Source: Candidatus Yanofskyibacteriota bacterium
Lineage (GTDB): Bacteria > Patescibacteria > Paceibacteria > 2-02-FULL-40-12 > IGHO2-12-FULL-4
Reading direction: 5' to 3'
DNA: 17,706 nucleotides
NCBI GenBank assembly: GCA_016185525.1
Contig: JACPNK010000004.1
Location: 1-17,706 of the forward strand
This document shows positions 8,183 through 15,091 of this stretch, in pieces. The notes below the pieces were generated by a model. The model was not told the DNA's origin and ran no database searches. It saw only the letters and a list, made by a program, of their open reading frames with translations. The translations under genes and the position numbers were made by a program. Each line of letters opens with the position of its first letter. The first letter of the stretch is position 1.

Positions 8183-9184
8183 TTATTTTTTTCTGCCTAG
8201 AACTTTTCTAACTGCTTCTTTGATTGAACCGACACCCATACCAAAGGCCTCAATCAACTCGTCCGGCTTGCCGGACTCGCCGAAGCGATTTTGCACACCG
8301 ACAAATTCTTGAGGCACAGGATAATTACGGGCCAAAACTTCGGCAACAGCCGAACCCAATCCGCCGTCAATTTGATGTTCTTCCACACTGACCACGGCAC
8401 CGGTCTTTTTTGCTGATTTAATTATAGCTTTTTCATCCAGCGGCTTGATGGTGTGGCTGTTGATAACCTCGCATTCAATTCCCTCTTTAGAAAGTTCTTC
8501 GGCGGCTACAAGAGCATTATACAGCAACATTCCACAACCAACTATGGTGCAGGTCTTTTCCTCCTGCCTGCCGGCAGGCAGGTCTCTAAAAATTTCCGCC
8601 TTACCAATTTCAAAAGGCGTTTCTTGAGTTGTAAAAACAGGAGATTTCTCTCTGCCGAAACGGATATATGTCGGCTTACTATTAAAAGCAACGGCAACAG
8701 TTGCTTTCTGGGCCTCAATCGCATCACAAGGAACCAAAACAGTCACATTCGGCATAGCGCGCATCAAGGCAATGTCTTCCAGCTGCTGATGAGTTGCGCC
8801 ATCAGGTCCGACTGAAATTCCCGCATGCGCTCCGCCGATTTTTACCGGCACGTTATTGAGCGCGATGGTGGTGCGAATCTGCTCCCAGTTTCTGCCCGGA
8901 GAAAAAGCGGCATAAGAAGATATAAAAGGAATCTTGCCGTAATTGGCCATACCGGCGGCGACCGTTGCCATGTTTTGCTCGGCCACGCCCAATTCAACAA
9001 ATCTTTCCGGAAATTTTTCTTTAAACCAATGCGAGTGAGTTGATTCGGTCAAATCGGCGCACAAAACCACCACTCTCTGGTCTTTTTCCCCCGCTTCAAC
9101 CAAACCCTTGCCATAGCCGACACGAGTCGCTAACATTTCCAGTTTTGATTTATCTGATAAATTTTTTACTAAAGTATCACTCAT
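8183..9184 (-). CDS. Transketolase, C-terminal subunit
   Basis: This is the pyrimidine-binding plus C-terminal half of transketolase, which with the N-terminal subunit moves two-carbon units between sugar phosphates using thiamine diphosphate. Visible features are ATRVGYGKGLVEAG, VELGVAEQNM with the catalytic Glu that activates the cofactor, the transketolase stretch SYAAFSPGRNWEQIR, GPDGATHQQLEDIALMR, and a C-terminal domain with SVEEHQIDGGLGSAVAEVL. The ATG at 9184 overlaps the stop of the N-subunit gene by 8 bases (ATGAGTGA); a GTG at 9190 is an alternative. Residues of about 201-207 (LPAGRQ) come from a palindromic repeat lying in frame just before EEKTCTIVGCG. The two-gene arrangement is common in archaea and CPR bacteria. 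Confidence 0.93.
   Translation of the reverse strand: MSDTLVKNLSDKSKLEMLATRVGYGKGLVEAGEKDQRVVVLCADLTESTHSHWFKEKFPERFVELGVAEQNMATVAAGMANYGKIPFISSYAAFSPGRNWEQIRTTIALNNVPVKIGGAHAGISVGPDGATHQQLEDIALMRAMPNVTVLVPCDAIEAQKATVAVAFNSKPTYIRFGREKSPVFTTQETPFEIGKAEIFRDLPAGRQEEKTCTIVGCGMLLYNALVAAEELSKEGIECEVINSHTIKPLDEKAIIKSAKKTGAVVSVEEHQIDGGLGSAVAEVLARNYPVPQEFVGVQNRFGESGKPDELIEAFGMGVGSIKEAVRKVLGRKK
8563..8582. repeat. Perfect 20-bp palindrome (LPAGRQ type) inside the transketolase gene
   Basis: CCTGCCTGCCGGCAGGCAGG is its own reverse complement. On the coding strand it reads LPAGRQ, within FRDLPAGRQEEKT, at a surface-loop position where related proteins usually have only a few residues. A related copy lies in the SpoU gene at 13330-13349. 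Similar palindromes are widespread in CPR genomes, as recalled and not searched here. Confidence 0.9.
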
Positions 9185-10064
9185 GTTCACTTTTTATTTT
9201 CCCTTGCAATGTTCTTAAATCGTGCAGAAAGTGTTTGGCTTGCTCCGCCTTGGGAATCTTATCCTCCGGACCGCTGCCCGGCGGAATGCCGTGCCAGCGG
9301 TAGTCAAATTCAATTTCCGGAATGCCTTTGCCGGGGATATTATGCGAAATTATTACTGTCGGTTTTTCATAAATAGCTTTGGCCTGCTCAACCGCATTAA
9401 CAACCTCCTCAAAATTATGACCATCTATTTCCAAGACATGCCAGTTAAAGGCTTCGTATTTGGCTCGCAAATTTTCCAGAGGCATGATATCTTCGGTCAT
9501 GCCGTCAATTTGGATATTGTTGCGGTCAATGAGACCAGTTAAGTTGCTCAACTTGTATTTTCCGGCAAACATTGCCGATTCCCAAAGATTACCGGAGTCG
9601 TGTTCGCCGTCAGACATAAAACAATAGGTGCGAAATTTGGCGCCATCCATCCGAGACGCATAAGCAATACCACAAGCCTGACCCAAACCCGAACCGAGCG
9701 GACCGGAGGTAGTCTCCACGCCCGGCAATCTTTCTCTTTCAGGATGACCCTGCAAACGTGAGCCGAATTTTCTCAAAGTTTTAAGTTCTTCAACCGGAAA
9801 ATAGCCGGCATGAGCCATAGCCGCATAGCGAACAGGACAAATGTGGCCGTTGGAAAGTATCAGCCTGTCTCTTTCTTCCCAAAACGAGTCTTTGGGGTTG
9901 TGATTCAAAATATGAAAATAGAAAGCCGTAAAAACATCGGCCATACCCAATGGCCCGGCCGTATGGCCCGACCCCGCTTCAACCAGCATCTCAATAATAG
10001 ACTGACGGATTTTATTCGCTTTTAACTCTAGCTCTTTGATTTTGTTTTCGTGAAGATAGGGCAT
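9177..10064 (-). CDS. Transketolase, N-terminal (thiamine diphosphate-binding) subunit
   Basis: This is the pyrophosphate-binding half of transketolase. Visible are SGHTAGPLGMAD (the SGHPG-like motif, here with Thr-Ala), LSNGHICPVRYAAMAHAGYFP, GHPERERLPGVETTSGPLGSGLGQACGIA, and the thiamine diphosphate/Mg motif running from SDGEHDSGNLWESAMFAGKY to LIDRNNIQIDG. The ATG at 10064 is chosen because AGGA lies about 9 bases upstream. A TTG seven codons earlier (10085) would extend the frame into the upstream repeat and is less likely. The product is about 295 aa, normal for the split form. It overlaps the C-subunit gene, so the two are almost certainly translated together as a heteromeric enzyme of the non-oxidative pentose phosphate pathway. 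Confidence 0.93.
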   Translation of the reverse strand: MPYLHENKIKELELKANKIRQSIIEMLVEAGSGHTAGPLGMADVFTAFYFHILNHNPKDSFWEERDRLILSNGHICPVRYAAMAHAGYFPVEELKTLRKFGSRLQGHPERERLPGVETTSGPLGSGLGQACGIAYASRMDGAKFRTYCFMSDGEHDSGNLWESAMFAGKYKLSNLTGLIDRNNIQIDGMTEDIMPLENLRAKYEAFNWHVLEIDGHNFEEVVNAVEQAKAIYEKPTVIISHNIPGKGIPEIEFDYRWHGIPPGSGPEDKIPKAEQAKHFLHDLRTLQGKIKSEHE

Positions 10065-10077
10065 TAAATAATTTCCT

Positions 10078-10189
10078 AATGACAAAATCCAAATGACAAA
10101 TCAATGTCAAAATCCTAAATCCAAATTAAGTTCTTTTTTGAGCTTTGGCATTTGTCATTGAATTGTCATTAGTCATTTGAGCTTTGGAT
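10078..10189. repeat. AT-rich imperfect palindrome between the CBS gene and the transketolase genes
   Basis: The left part (AATGACAAA, AAATCCAAATGACAAATC) recurs inverted in the right part (GCATTTGTCATTG, TTGTCATTAGTCATTTG, TTTGGATTTA), around a centre near 10130 rich in T. The unit ATGACAAA/TTTGTCAT occurs several times on either strand. The whole could fold into one long imperfect hairpin in the operon transcript. No gene is seen in it. Confidence 0.7.
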
Positions 10190-10861
10190 TTATTTAGTCG
10201 CTATTCTAAGTATTATCGCAAAAGCCACAACAAATCCGGCAATCGCAAACAACAAACTGGCAATCGGCCAAAATCTAGCCCGGCCTTTGGAAACTAAAAC
10301 AAATTTCTTTTCAAAATCGTTTATGAAACTCTCAACTTTCTGGTCTAAAACTTCTGGCTTGTCAGCTTCAACCTCTTTGGACACACTATAGTCTGCAAAA
10401 AACCTAAGCAGGTCAAAACGACTCACAACGCCAACTAACTTGTTGTCGCTGTCAACAACAGGAATCGGATTGACTTTGTGGTGGGCGGCAAAAAGTTCAG
10501 CCGCAACTTGGATCGGGGATGTGTCCCTAACGGTCAAAGGCTCTTTGTTCATAATATCTTTAACCTTCAAAATCAAAAGTCTTTTAAGATCGTCTCTTAT
10601 CAGACTGCTGTCTTTTTTATAGACATCTACATTGCCCAGCAGGTTGATAAGAGTCGGCAAATGCAAAGCTTCGCCTTTAGAAATCAGATCATACTCCGTA
10701 ACAATTCCGATTATTTCTTTTTTTTCGTTTACCACCGGTAAGCCGTTGAAGTTTTTCTCAAACAAAAGCCGCGCCGCAAAAACAACCAAATCTTCCGGCC
10801 CAATCGCCACCGGATCCTTGCTCATTATGTCTTCAACAAAAAGCCTCTGCTTGGTATCCAT
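10190..10861 (-). CDS. CBS-domain pair protein with a C-terminal membrane anchor
   Basis: The 223-aa product has two CBS domains: about 8-62 (VEDIMSKDPVAIGPEDLVVFAARLL, then GLPVVNEKKEIIGIVTEYDLI) and about 98-155 (VKDIMNKEPLTVRDTSPIQVAAELF, then PIPVVDSDNKLVGVVSRFDLL). Tandem CBS domains usually bind adenine nucleotides and act as sensors. A linker with a charged helix (about 165-190) leads to one hydrophobic segment at 197-219 that should anchor the protein in the membrane with the CBS pair in the cytoplasm. No enzyme or transporter domain is attached, so the regulated partner is unknown. ATG at 10861; no clear Shine-Dalgarno sequence. Confidence 0.85.
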   Translation of the reverse strand: MDTKQRLFVEDIMSKDPVAIGPEDLVVFAARLLFEKNFNGLPVVNEKKEIIGIVTEYDLISKGEALHLPTLINLLGNVDVYKKDSSLIRDDLKRLLILKVKDIMNKEPLTVRDTSPIQVAAELFAAHHKVNPIPVVDSDNKLVGVVSRFDLLRFFADYSVSKEVEADKPEVLDQKVESFINDFEKKFVLVSKGRARFWPIASLLFAIAGFVVAFAIILRIATK

Positions 10862-10898
10862 ACAGTTAATTTTACAAATAAAAACTTGTTAAGTACAG

Positions 10899-11240
10899 CT
10901 AACTTTCTCCTTCTATCTTTCTCAATCCGGCTAAAAACGTCGTCTGCTCCAAACGACTCATTTCGGGTAAACGTTTAAGAATATCTATTTTATTAGGGTC
11001 GTCGTCGGGAAAACCAGCCAACAGTTTTTTAATCTCCTCTTCAGTTTCCGGATATCTTTCGGAAACTAGATAACCTTCTCTTTCCAAAAAACTTTTCAAG
11101 GCATATGGGAATAAGGGATTGTCAGAATTTGTATGGTCCATAATTTCGTCCCGCTCCCCTTCCAAAAACTTAAACCCGCCGGCGGTAACCTCAAAAATCC
11201 CCAAATTTTTCCCTTCTTTATTTTTAACTTTTAAAATCAT
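10899..11240 (-). CDS. Hypothetical protein, about 113 aa
   Basis: Not recognised. The N-terminal 30 residues look like short beta strands (ILKVKNKEGKNLGIFEVTAGGFKFLEG). The rest is acidic and probably helical (PETEEEIKKLLAGFPDDDPNKIDILKRL). There is no signal peptide, membrane segment or cysteine pair. ATG at 11240 is preferred over a TTG two codons upstream (11246). It starts 12 bases after the stop of the metallopeptidase gene, with no clear ribosome binding site, so it is probably co-transcribed with it. Confidence 0.7.
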   Translation of the reverse strand: MILKVKNKEGKNLGIFEVTAGGFKFLEGERDEIMDHTNSDNPLFPYALKSFLEREGYLVSERYPETEEEIKKLLAGFPDDDPNKIDILKRLPEMSRLEQTTFLAGLRKIEGES

Positions 11241-11252
11241 GATCAAAAGTTA

Positions 11253-12464
11253 TTAGCCAACTTTTTGCAACCTTGAAGCCAACAAGACTTTTAACATTTT
11301 GCCTCTCTGTATGCTTGCAGCAAAAGCATTGTAGTCAGAATCGGCTTTTTTGACCACAGTGTCAACGAGTTGAAAATCTGAAAAATGTAGTTCAGTCGGA
11401 TCCTTAAAATATTGCGCGCAAATTTCCGCCCAGTATTCCATAATTCGGTTGTAATTTCTTTTTTGCTCATCCTGTTCTTGTATTGACTCTACGTAGTGAG
11501 AATAAAATCTATCCGGAGATTTTATTCTTTCTGCCAAAGAAAGCATTAATTTTAGTCTTTCAAAGTCGTTGGATTCGTTGTCGCTAGTAGGGCCATTTGC
11601 ATGTCCAAGTTCATGCCACAAAGCATTAAAAATCCCTTCTGCCGATACGTGTTCGGAAGAATCTTTGTAAAAAACAATTCTGCCCTTTTCTTTTTTTCCT
11701 TCTTTAATGCCTCCTCCAGAATAAGACGCCAAGGCCCTAGAATTTACTCCTTCGTAAGCAATAAGGTGACTTTGGCTTTTTAAAGTTATAGACTCAACTT
11801 CGTCATTGACCCAGCCTTTTGGAATCATGTTGTCGGCCAATAGTGTTTCTATTAAAATTTTCTCAATAAGACCCTCACTACTAACAATATCCTCTACTAT
11901 TGGATATACAACCTCTTCGTCTTTCATTCGTTCTTGAGCTTTGTTAAGAAATTGCCTGGGTTTTCCGCCTTTTAACAGCCTCAGAGACTCCGCTATCGGT
12001 TTCTTTTCAATTTCTTCAAAAATTTCTCCTTCCGACTCTTGATCCAAGGCATACTTGAATACGTCTCCGAATAATTTTTGCGCTTTTTCTTTCATCGCTT
12101 GAAGTTCTTTCAAATCTTTAAGTTGGTCTTCGTATTTGGTCTCAACAAAAAATTCGGCAGACTTTTGAATTGCGGCACTCCCCGCTAATCCAATCACAGT
12201 GCCAAGAAAAACGGATCTAACCCACGATGTCAAAACCGACAATTTGTGGTTTTTTCTTTCCTTGTTTTTTTCAAACTTTGCCGACAGTTGTTCCTTCTTT
12301 GGTTTTGAAACTGACCGAGACACAGGCAGAGTTTCTTTCTTTTGTTTTGATGTTCTTAGTCTTATTTCTTCCAACTGCCTCCTTAACTCTGCGTTAGAAC
12401 GTCTAAGTTCTTCCGTTGTTCTTTTTGGTTTTGGTTTTTCAGAAAAAGATTCAAATTTAGGCAT
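11253..12464 (-). CDS. Membrane-anchored putative zinc metallopeptidase (HELGH)
   Basis: The 403-aa product has a strongly basic, coiled-coil-like N-terminal region (1-80, TEELRRSNAELRRQLEEIR) and one hydrophobic segment at about 84-101 (SVFLGTVIGLAGSAAIQ). A helical domain follows, then a zinc peptidase core with ALWHELGHANGP, where His284, Glu285 and His288 form the HExxH site. EYWAEICAQYF has Glu343 or Glu347 as the likely third zinc ligand, as in gluzincins. The basic side before the single helix suggests an N-in topology with the catalytic domain outside. No assigned family is recognised and the substrate is unknown. An extended -10 promoter lies just upstream, in the end of rnhB. Confidence 0.72.
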   Translation of the reverse strand: MPKFESFSEKPKPKRTTEELRRSNAELRRQLEEIRLRTSKQKKETLPVSRSVSKPKKEQLSAKFEKNKERKNHKLSVLTSWVRSVFLGTVIGLAGSAAIQKSAEFFVETKYEDQLKDLKELQAMKEKAQKLFGDVFKYALDQESEGEIFEEIEKKPIAESLRLLKGGKPRQFLNKAQERMKDEEVVYPIVEDIVSSEGLIEKILIETLLADNMIPKGWVNDEVESITLKSQSHLIAYEGVNSRALASYSGGGIKEGKKEKGRIVFYKDSSEHVSAEGIFNALWHELGHANGPTSDNESNDFERLKLMLSLAERIKSPDRFYSHYVESIQEQDEQKRNYNRIMEYWAEICAQYFKDPTELHFSDFQLVDTVVKKADSDYNAFAASIQRGKMLKVLLASRLQKVG

Positions 12465-12485
12465 ATGGCGTATTTAGATTACAAA

Positions 12486-12494
12486 ATTATAACA
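12486..12494 (-). promoter_or_regulatory. Extended -10 promoter for the metallopeptidase gene
   Basis: On the minus strand TGTTATAAT fits the extended -10 form TGnTATAAT and lies over the stop codon of rnhB. The transcript would start near 12480, about 16 bases before the ATG at 12464. No good -35 box is seen, which is usual for this promoter type. It could uncouple the downstream genes from spoU-rnhB. Confidence 0.45.
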
Positions 12495-13188
12495 GATCGG
12501 CCACCGACTTGAAAGACTTGCGATGTATCGGGCAAGGACCTAGTTTTACCAATCGGACTTGATGCTCTTTTGTGCCATAGCCCTTGTGTTTTTCAAAACC
12601 GTAACCGGGGAATTTTTTGGCGTATTTTACCATCATTTTGTCTCTGTAAACTTTGGCCAAAATTGAAGCGCAAGCAATCGCAAACACTTTTCTGTCCCCT
12701 TTCACAATCGCCATTTGTTCCAAGGGCATCCCTTGTATTTTGGTTTTTCCGTCAACTAGAACCACAATGCGACTAAGGTCTAAAGACCAAGGGCTAAGGC
12801 CGGGATTGATTATTTTTCTGACTCTAGTCCTTAGACTTTGGTCTTTAGTCAATTTAGCAATCGCCTTGCGCATTGCTAAACGTGCCGCCTGGTAAATATT
12901 TATTTTATCAATTGTCTTGGGATGGCAATACGAAATTTGGAAACTAAAGTCATCTTGCTTCAAAAGTTCGGCGGCAAACTTTTCGCGCTGATAAGACAAA
13001 AGTTGTTTAGAATCTCTAAGCCAATGAAGTTTTTCATGCGACTTTTTAAAAAAGTCCTTATTGAAAGACACGGCGCAAACAACTACTGGTCCAGCCAAAG
13101 CTCCCATACCAACCTCATCTACGCCGATAATTTGGCCGTAACCATCGGCAAGTAGTTTTTGTTCAAGAGTTTTGCTTGGTAATTTCAT
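12487..13188 (-). CDS. rnhB: Ribonuclease HII with an internal repeat-derived insertion
   Basis: RNase HII cuts the RNA strand of RNA-DNA hybrids and removes single ribonucleotides from DNA. Visible are GVDEVGMGALAGPVV with catalytic Asp24 and Glu25 (the usual Arg after VDEVG is Met and the usual Pro is Ala), DSKQL, VLVDG with Asp146, and KGDRKVFAIACASILAKVYRD with Asp165 and the conserved ASILAK helix. FPGYGFEKHKGYGTKEH near the C-terminus is also typical. Between the helix ending AIAKL (about 113) and the strand VVLVDG the family normally has about 6-8 residues; here there are about 28, encoded by an imperfect palindrome (12771-12850). The gene overlaps the upstream spoU gene by 26 bases and is probably in the same operon. 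Confidence 0.93.
   Translation of the reverse strand: MKLPSKTLEQKLLADGYGQIIGVDEVGMGALAGPVVVCAVSFNKDFFKKSHEKLHWLRDSKQLLSYQREKFAAELLKQDDFSFQISYCHPKTIDKINIYQAARLAMRKAIAKLTKDQSLRTRVRKIINPGLSPWSLDLSRIVVLVDGKTKIQGMPLEQMAIVKGDRKVFAIACASILAKVYRDKMMVKYAKKFPGYGFEKHKGYGTKEHQVRLVKLGPCPIHRKSFKSVADLL
12771..12850. repeat. Imperfect palindromic element inserted in frame in rnhB
   Basis: The outer arms 12771-12798 and 12823-12850 are inverted copies with about seven mismatches (GACTAAAGACCAAAG and variants), around a centre that includes GGGATTGATTATTTTTC. The unit GACTAAAGACCAAAGACTAA is a type recalled from CPR intergenic repeats. It encodes residues of about 113-140 of RNase HII without stops. Confidence 0.75.
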
Positions 13189-13708
13189 ATAAAGCTACGC
13201 CGACGGCAACCGAGACATTTAGCGATTCTTTTTTGCCTCTCATCGGAATTTCAATAATCTTATCGCAGTATTCTAAGATTTTTTTGCTTAACCCATTGAC
13301 TTCGTTACCAACAATTAATGCCAAGCGGACCTGCCTGCCGACGGGCAGGAATTTTGGCTTAAACTTTCTGTAATCAACCGCATTGTCGGCCTGCTCCAAA
13401 GCAATAATTTCAACTCCGTCTTTTTTTAGTTTTTCCAACAGTCGCCAAGTCTGAGACCAATGTTCCCAAGATACGGTTTTTTCTGCCCCAAGAGCAGTCT
13501 TTGCTATCTTTCTTACAATGGGCATCATTGCACCCTTTGCAATGATGCCCATTGTAGTGGGTATCGGGGTATACCCGCAAAGGAAAATTTTATCTACCCC
13601 TGCTCCATCAGCCGTGCGAAAAATTGAGCCGACGTTATAAGCGCTACGGATATTGTGGAGAACTAAGAAAATCTTTGCCTTTAAGTTTGCTTTATTTTTT
13701 GGTAGCAT
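13163..13708 (-). CDS. SpoU/TrmH-family (SPOUT) RNA 2'-O-methyltransferase
   Basis: The 181-aa product shows all three SPOUT motifs. Motif 1 is NIRSAYNVGSIFRTADG (about 19-35) with its Asn and Arg. Motif 2 is LALIVGNEVNGLS, and motif 3 is IEIPMRGKKESLNVSVAVGVALYE with the trefoil-knot SAM site. The enzyme transfers a methyl group from SAM to ribose 2'-OH of tRNA or rRNA; which nucleotide cannot be told from sequence. Residues of about 120-127 (LPVGRQV) are encoded by a palindromic repeat and lie just before motif 2. The ATG is only 9 bases from the divergent SIMPL gene start. The stop overlaps the start of rnhB by 26 bases. Confidence 0.92.
   Translation of the reverse strand: MLPKNKANLKAKIFLVLHNIRSAYNVGSIFRTADGAGVDKIFLCGYTPIPTTMGIIAKGAMMPIVRKIAKTALGAEKTVSWEHWSQTWRLLEKLKKDGVEIIALEQADNAVDYRKFKPKFLPVGRQVRLALIVGNEVNGLSKKILEYCDKIIEIPMRGKKESLNVSVAVGVALYEITKQNS
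13330..13349. repeat. LPVGRQ-type palindromic repeat inside the spoU-like gene
   Basis: CCTGCCTGCCGACGGGCAGG differs at two positions from the perfect palindrome at 8563-8582 and is translated LPVGRQ on the minus strand. It is placed in frame just before the second SAM-binding motif of the methyltransferase. Confidence 0.85.
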
Positions 13709-13717
13709 ATATTTGCT

Positions 13718-14443
13718 ATGAACAACAAAAACTTAGCTTGGTCGATTACTGTTCTTTCTTTAGTTGCCACAGTATTTTTAGCTGTCGGCATTTACGAAAA
13801 ACTTAATCAGCCTGTTACCGGCAATACTATATCTTTTTCAGGTGAAGGCAAAATTTTTGCCAAACCGGACATAGCCAAAATTAACTTTGCCATAATAACC
13901 GAAGGAGCTACCTCCAAAGACGCGCAAAACAAAAACTCGCCAAAGTCGCAAACAGTTGTTGATTTTCTAAAAAGCCAAGGCATGGAAGACAAAGATATCA
14001 AAACGACTTCCTATAACATCTCTCCTCAATATAACTATCCAAGGTCAAGTACGCCGGAAATAAAAGGCTATCAAGTAAGCCAAAGTTTTGAGGTAAAAGT
14101 TAGAGATCTTGACAAGGTTAGCGTTGTACTTGACGGCTTGGTATCCGCAGGAGCAAACAATATTATAAACCTAGGTTTTTTTACTGACGATCCGGAAATA
14201 CTTAAAGCGGAAGCCAGAGCTAAAGCAATTTCCGACGCCAAGAAAAAAGCAAACGAACTTGAGAAGCAGTTGAGCATCCGCCTTGGAAAAATTGTTAACT
14301 TTAGTGAGAACGCTGGCGGTTTTTCAAATGGAGTATTCTACGCTAAAGCGGCTGAAGCCGGAGTTGGCGGAGGCAGACCATCTTTACCCACCGGAGAAAA
14401 TGAGATTACAATTAATGTGACCTTGACTTACCAGATAAAGTAA
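13718..14443 (+). CDS. SIMPL-domain (DUF541) protein, membrane-anchored
   Basis: The 241-aa product has an N-terminal hydrophobic segment at about 8-26 (signal anchor or uncleaved signal) and a SIMPL domain: ISFSGEGKIFAKPDIAKINFAIITEG, the SQTVVDFLKSQGMEDKDIKTTSYNISPQY stretch, KGYQVSQSFEVKVRDLDKVSVVLDGLVSAGANNI, and KAISDAKKKANELEKQLSIRLGKI. It ends with a beta strand, NEITINVTLTYQIK. SIMPL proteins are extracytoplasmic with roles in stress or surface assembly in a few species; a precise function is not known here. The gene is divergent from spoU with only 9 bases between start codons. TTTGCT and TATATT at 13686-13713 may be its promoter inside the spoU gene, which would give a leaderless transcript. 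Confidence 0.9.
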   Translation: MNNKNLAWSITVLSLVATVFLAVGIYEKLNQPVTGNTISFSGEGKIFAKPDIAKINFAIITEGATSKDAQNKNSPKSQTVVDFLKSQGMEDKDIKTTSYNISPQYNYPRSSTPEIKGYQVSQSFEVKVRDLDKVSVVLDGLVSAGANNIINLGFFTDDPEILKAEARAKAISDAKKKANELEKQLSIRLGKIVNFSENAGGFSNGVFYAKAAEAGVGGGRPSLPTGENEITINVTLTYQIK

Positions 14444-14455
14444 CCAACACAATTA

Positions 14456-14479
14456 AAAAAGCACTATCAAGTGCTTTTT
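14456..14479 (+). terminator. Intrinsic terminator of the SIMPL gene
   Basis: AAAAAGCACT, loop ATCA, AGTGCTTTTT, 12 bases after the stop codon. The A tract on the other side means it can also serve the minus-strand gene ending at 14482. Confidence 0.88.
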
Positions 14480-14481
14480 GA

Positions 14482-14640
14482 CTATAGTAAAAAGTCGTCT
14501 CTCACTAAATAACTTATTCCCTCGCAATAAGGACACAAGGGATCGCAATAATGACGAGAAAAATCAACTTTTTTATGTCCGCATTTTAAACATCTGAAAT
14601 CCCGAAACCTCCTGTAAAACAACCAGATCTTTTTTAACAT
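14482..14640 (-). CDS. Tiny Cys-pair (zinc-ribbon-like) protein, 52 aa
   Basis: The start is ATG at 14640, where AAAGGAG lies 5-6 bases upstream, one of the best ribosome binding sites in the window. A longer frame exists to 14679 but has no such signal. The protein is basic (MLKKIWLFYRRFRDF) followed by CLKCGHKKVDFSRHYC and DPLCPYCEG. The CxxC and CPYC pairs should bind one zinc ion as a ribbon. No family is recognised. It lies between two terminators, and a weak promoter (TTGTTA, 17 bases, TTTTAT) can be read upstream, so it may be its own transcription unit. Confidence 0.72.
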   Translation of the reverse strand: MLKKIWLFYRRFRDFRCLKCGHKKVDFSRHYCDPLCPYCEGISYLVRDDFLL

Positions 14641-14696
14641 TGCTTCTCCTTTCTGTTTGAACTGATAAAAAAGTAACATAGACCAGTTAACAAATC

Positions 14697-14724
14697 AAAA
14701 ACCAGAGTTACAAATCTGGTTTTT
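14697..14724 (-). terminator. Intrinsic terminator between the two small Cys-pair genes
   Basis: AAAAACCAGA, loop GTTACAAA, TCTGGTTTT; on the minus strand the stem is followed by a T run. It closes the 14735-14965 gene. Confidence 0.82.
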
Positions 14725-14734
14725 AAAATATCAG

Positions 14735-14965
14735 CTACTCAAAGATATATCCATTTTCAAAAGACTGCCAACAACTTTCACTTAAATCAACTTTCTGTCC
14801 GGGCATTATCCAAGATTCTTCTCCATATTTAACCGAGCCACAGCGTCTGCACCAAAGTATTAGCAGGTCATACCAACCTGTGGTCGCTAGAACGTCGTTA
14901 TTCTTATGAGTACATTCATTTGGAAATAAAACCGGTATTTCTTCAACTTCCCAAGGTTCAGACAT
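14735..14965 (-). CDS. Small Cys-containing protein, 76 aa, unknown function
   Basis: Start ATG at 14965 with a perfect AGGAGG five bases upstream and a consensus promoter at 15005-15034. The acidic protein has ECTHKN near residue 18 and LWCRRCGSVKYGEESW at about 38-50; a Cys/His pair plus CxxC could form a small zinc ribbon. No family is recognised. The strong promoter and ribosome binding site predict high expression. It follows the 16S rRNA gene on the same strand but has its own promoter. Confidence 0.75.
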   Translation of the reverse strand: MSEPWEVEEIPVLFPNECTHKNNDVLATTGWYDLLILWCRRCGSVKYGEESWIMPGQKVDLSESCWQSFENGYIFE

Positions 14966-15004
14966 TTAATCCTCCTAAGGCATCAATTTAAAGAGCTAAG
15001 GGAA

Positions 15005-15034
15005 ATATTAGCATCAAGTAACATAAACTGTCAA
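15005..15034 (-). promoter_or_regulatory. Consensus promoter for the 76-aa protein gene
   Basis: On the minus strand TTGACA (15029-15034), an 18-bp spacer and TAATAT (15005-15010). The start site should be near 14998, giving a leader of about 33 bases that contains AGGAGG. This is the best-matching promoter in the window. Confidence 0.8.
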
Positions 15035-15058
15035 CATATACGAAAACTCAAAGTCATT

Positions 15059-15090
15059 TTTTGAAAATTAAAAATTTTAAATTGAAAATT
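15059..15090. repeat. AT-rich palindromic repeat, same family as the 16S helix 40 insertion
   Basis: TTGAAAATTAAAAATTTTAA and ATTGAAAATT form a near-palindrome. Very similar words (AATTTTAAATTGAAAATT, TTTTTAATTTTCAAT) make up the insertion at 17283-17420 inside the 16S gene, so the same repeat family is present inside and just downstream of this rRNA gene. Confidence 0.7.
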
Positions 15091-15091
15091 G

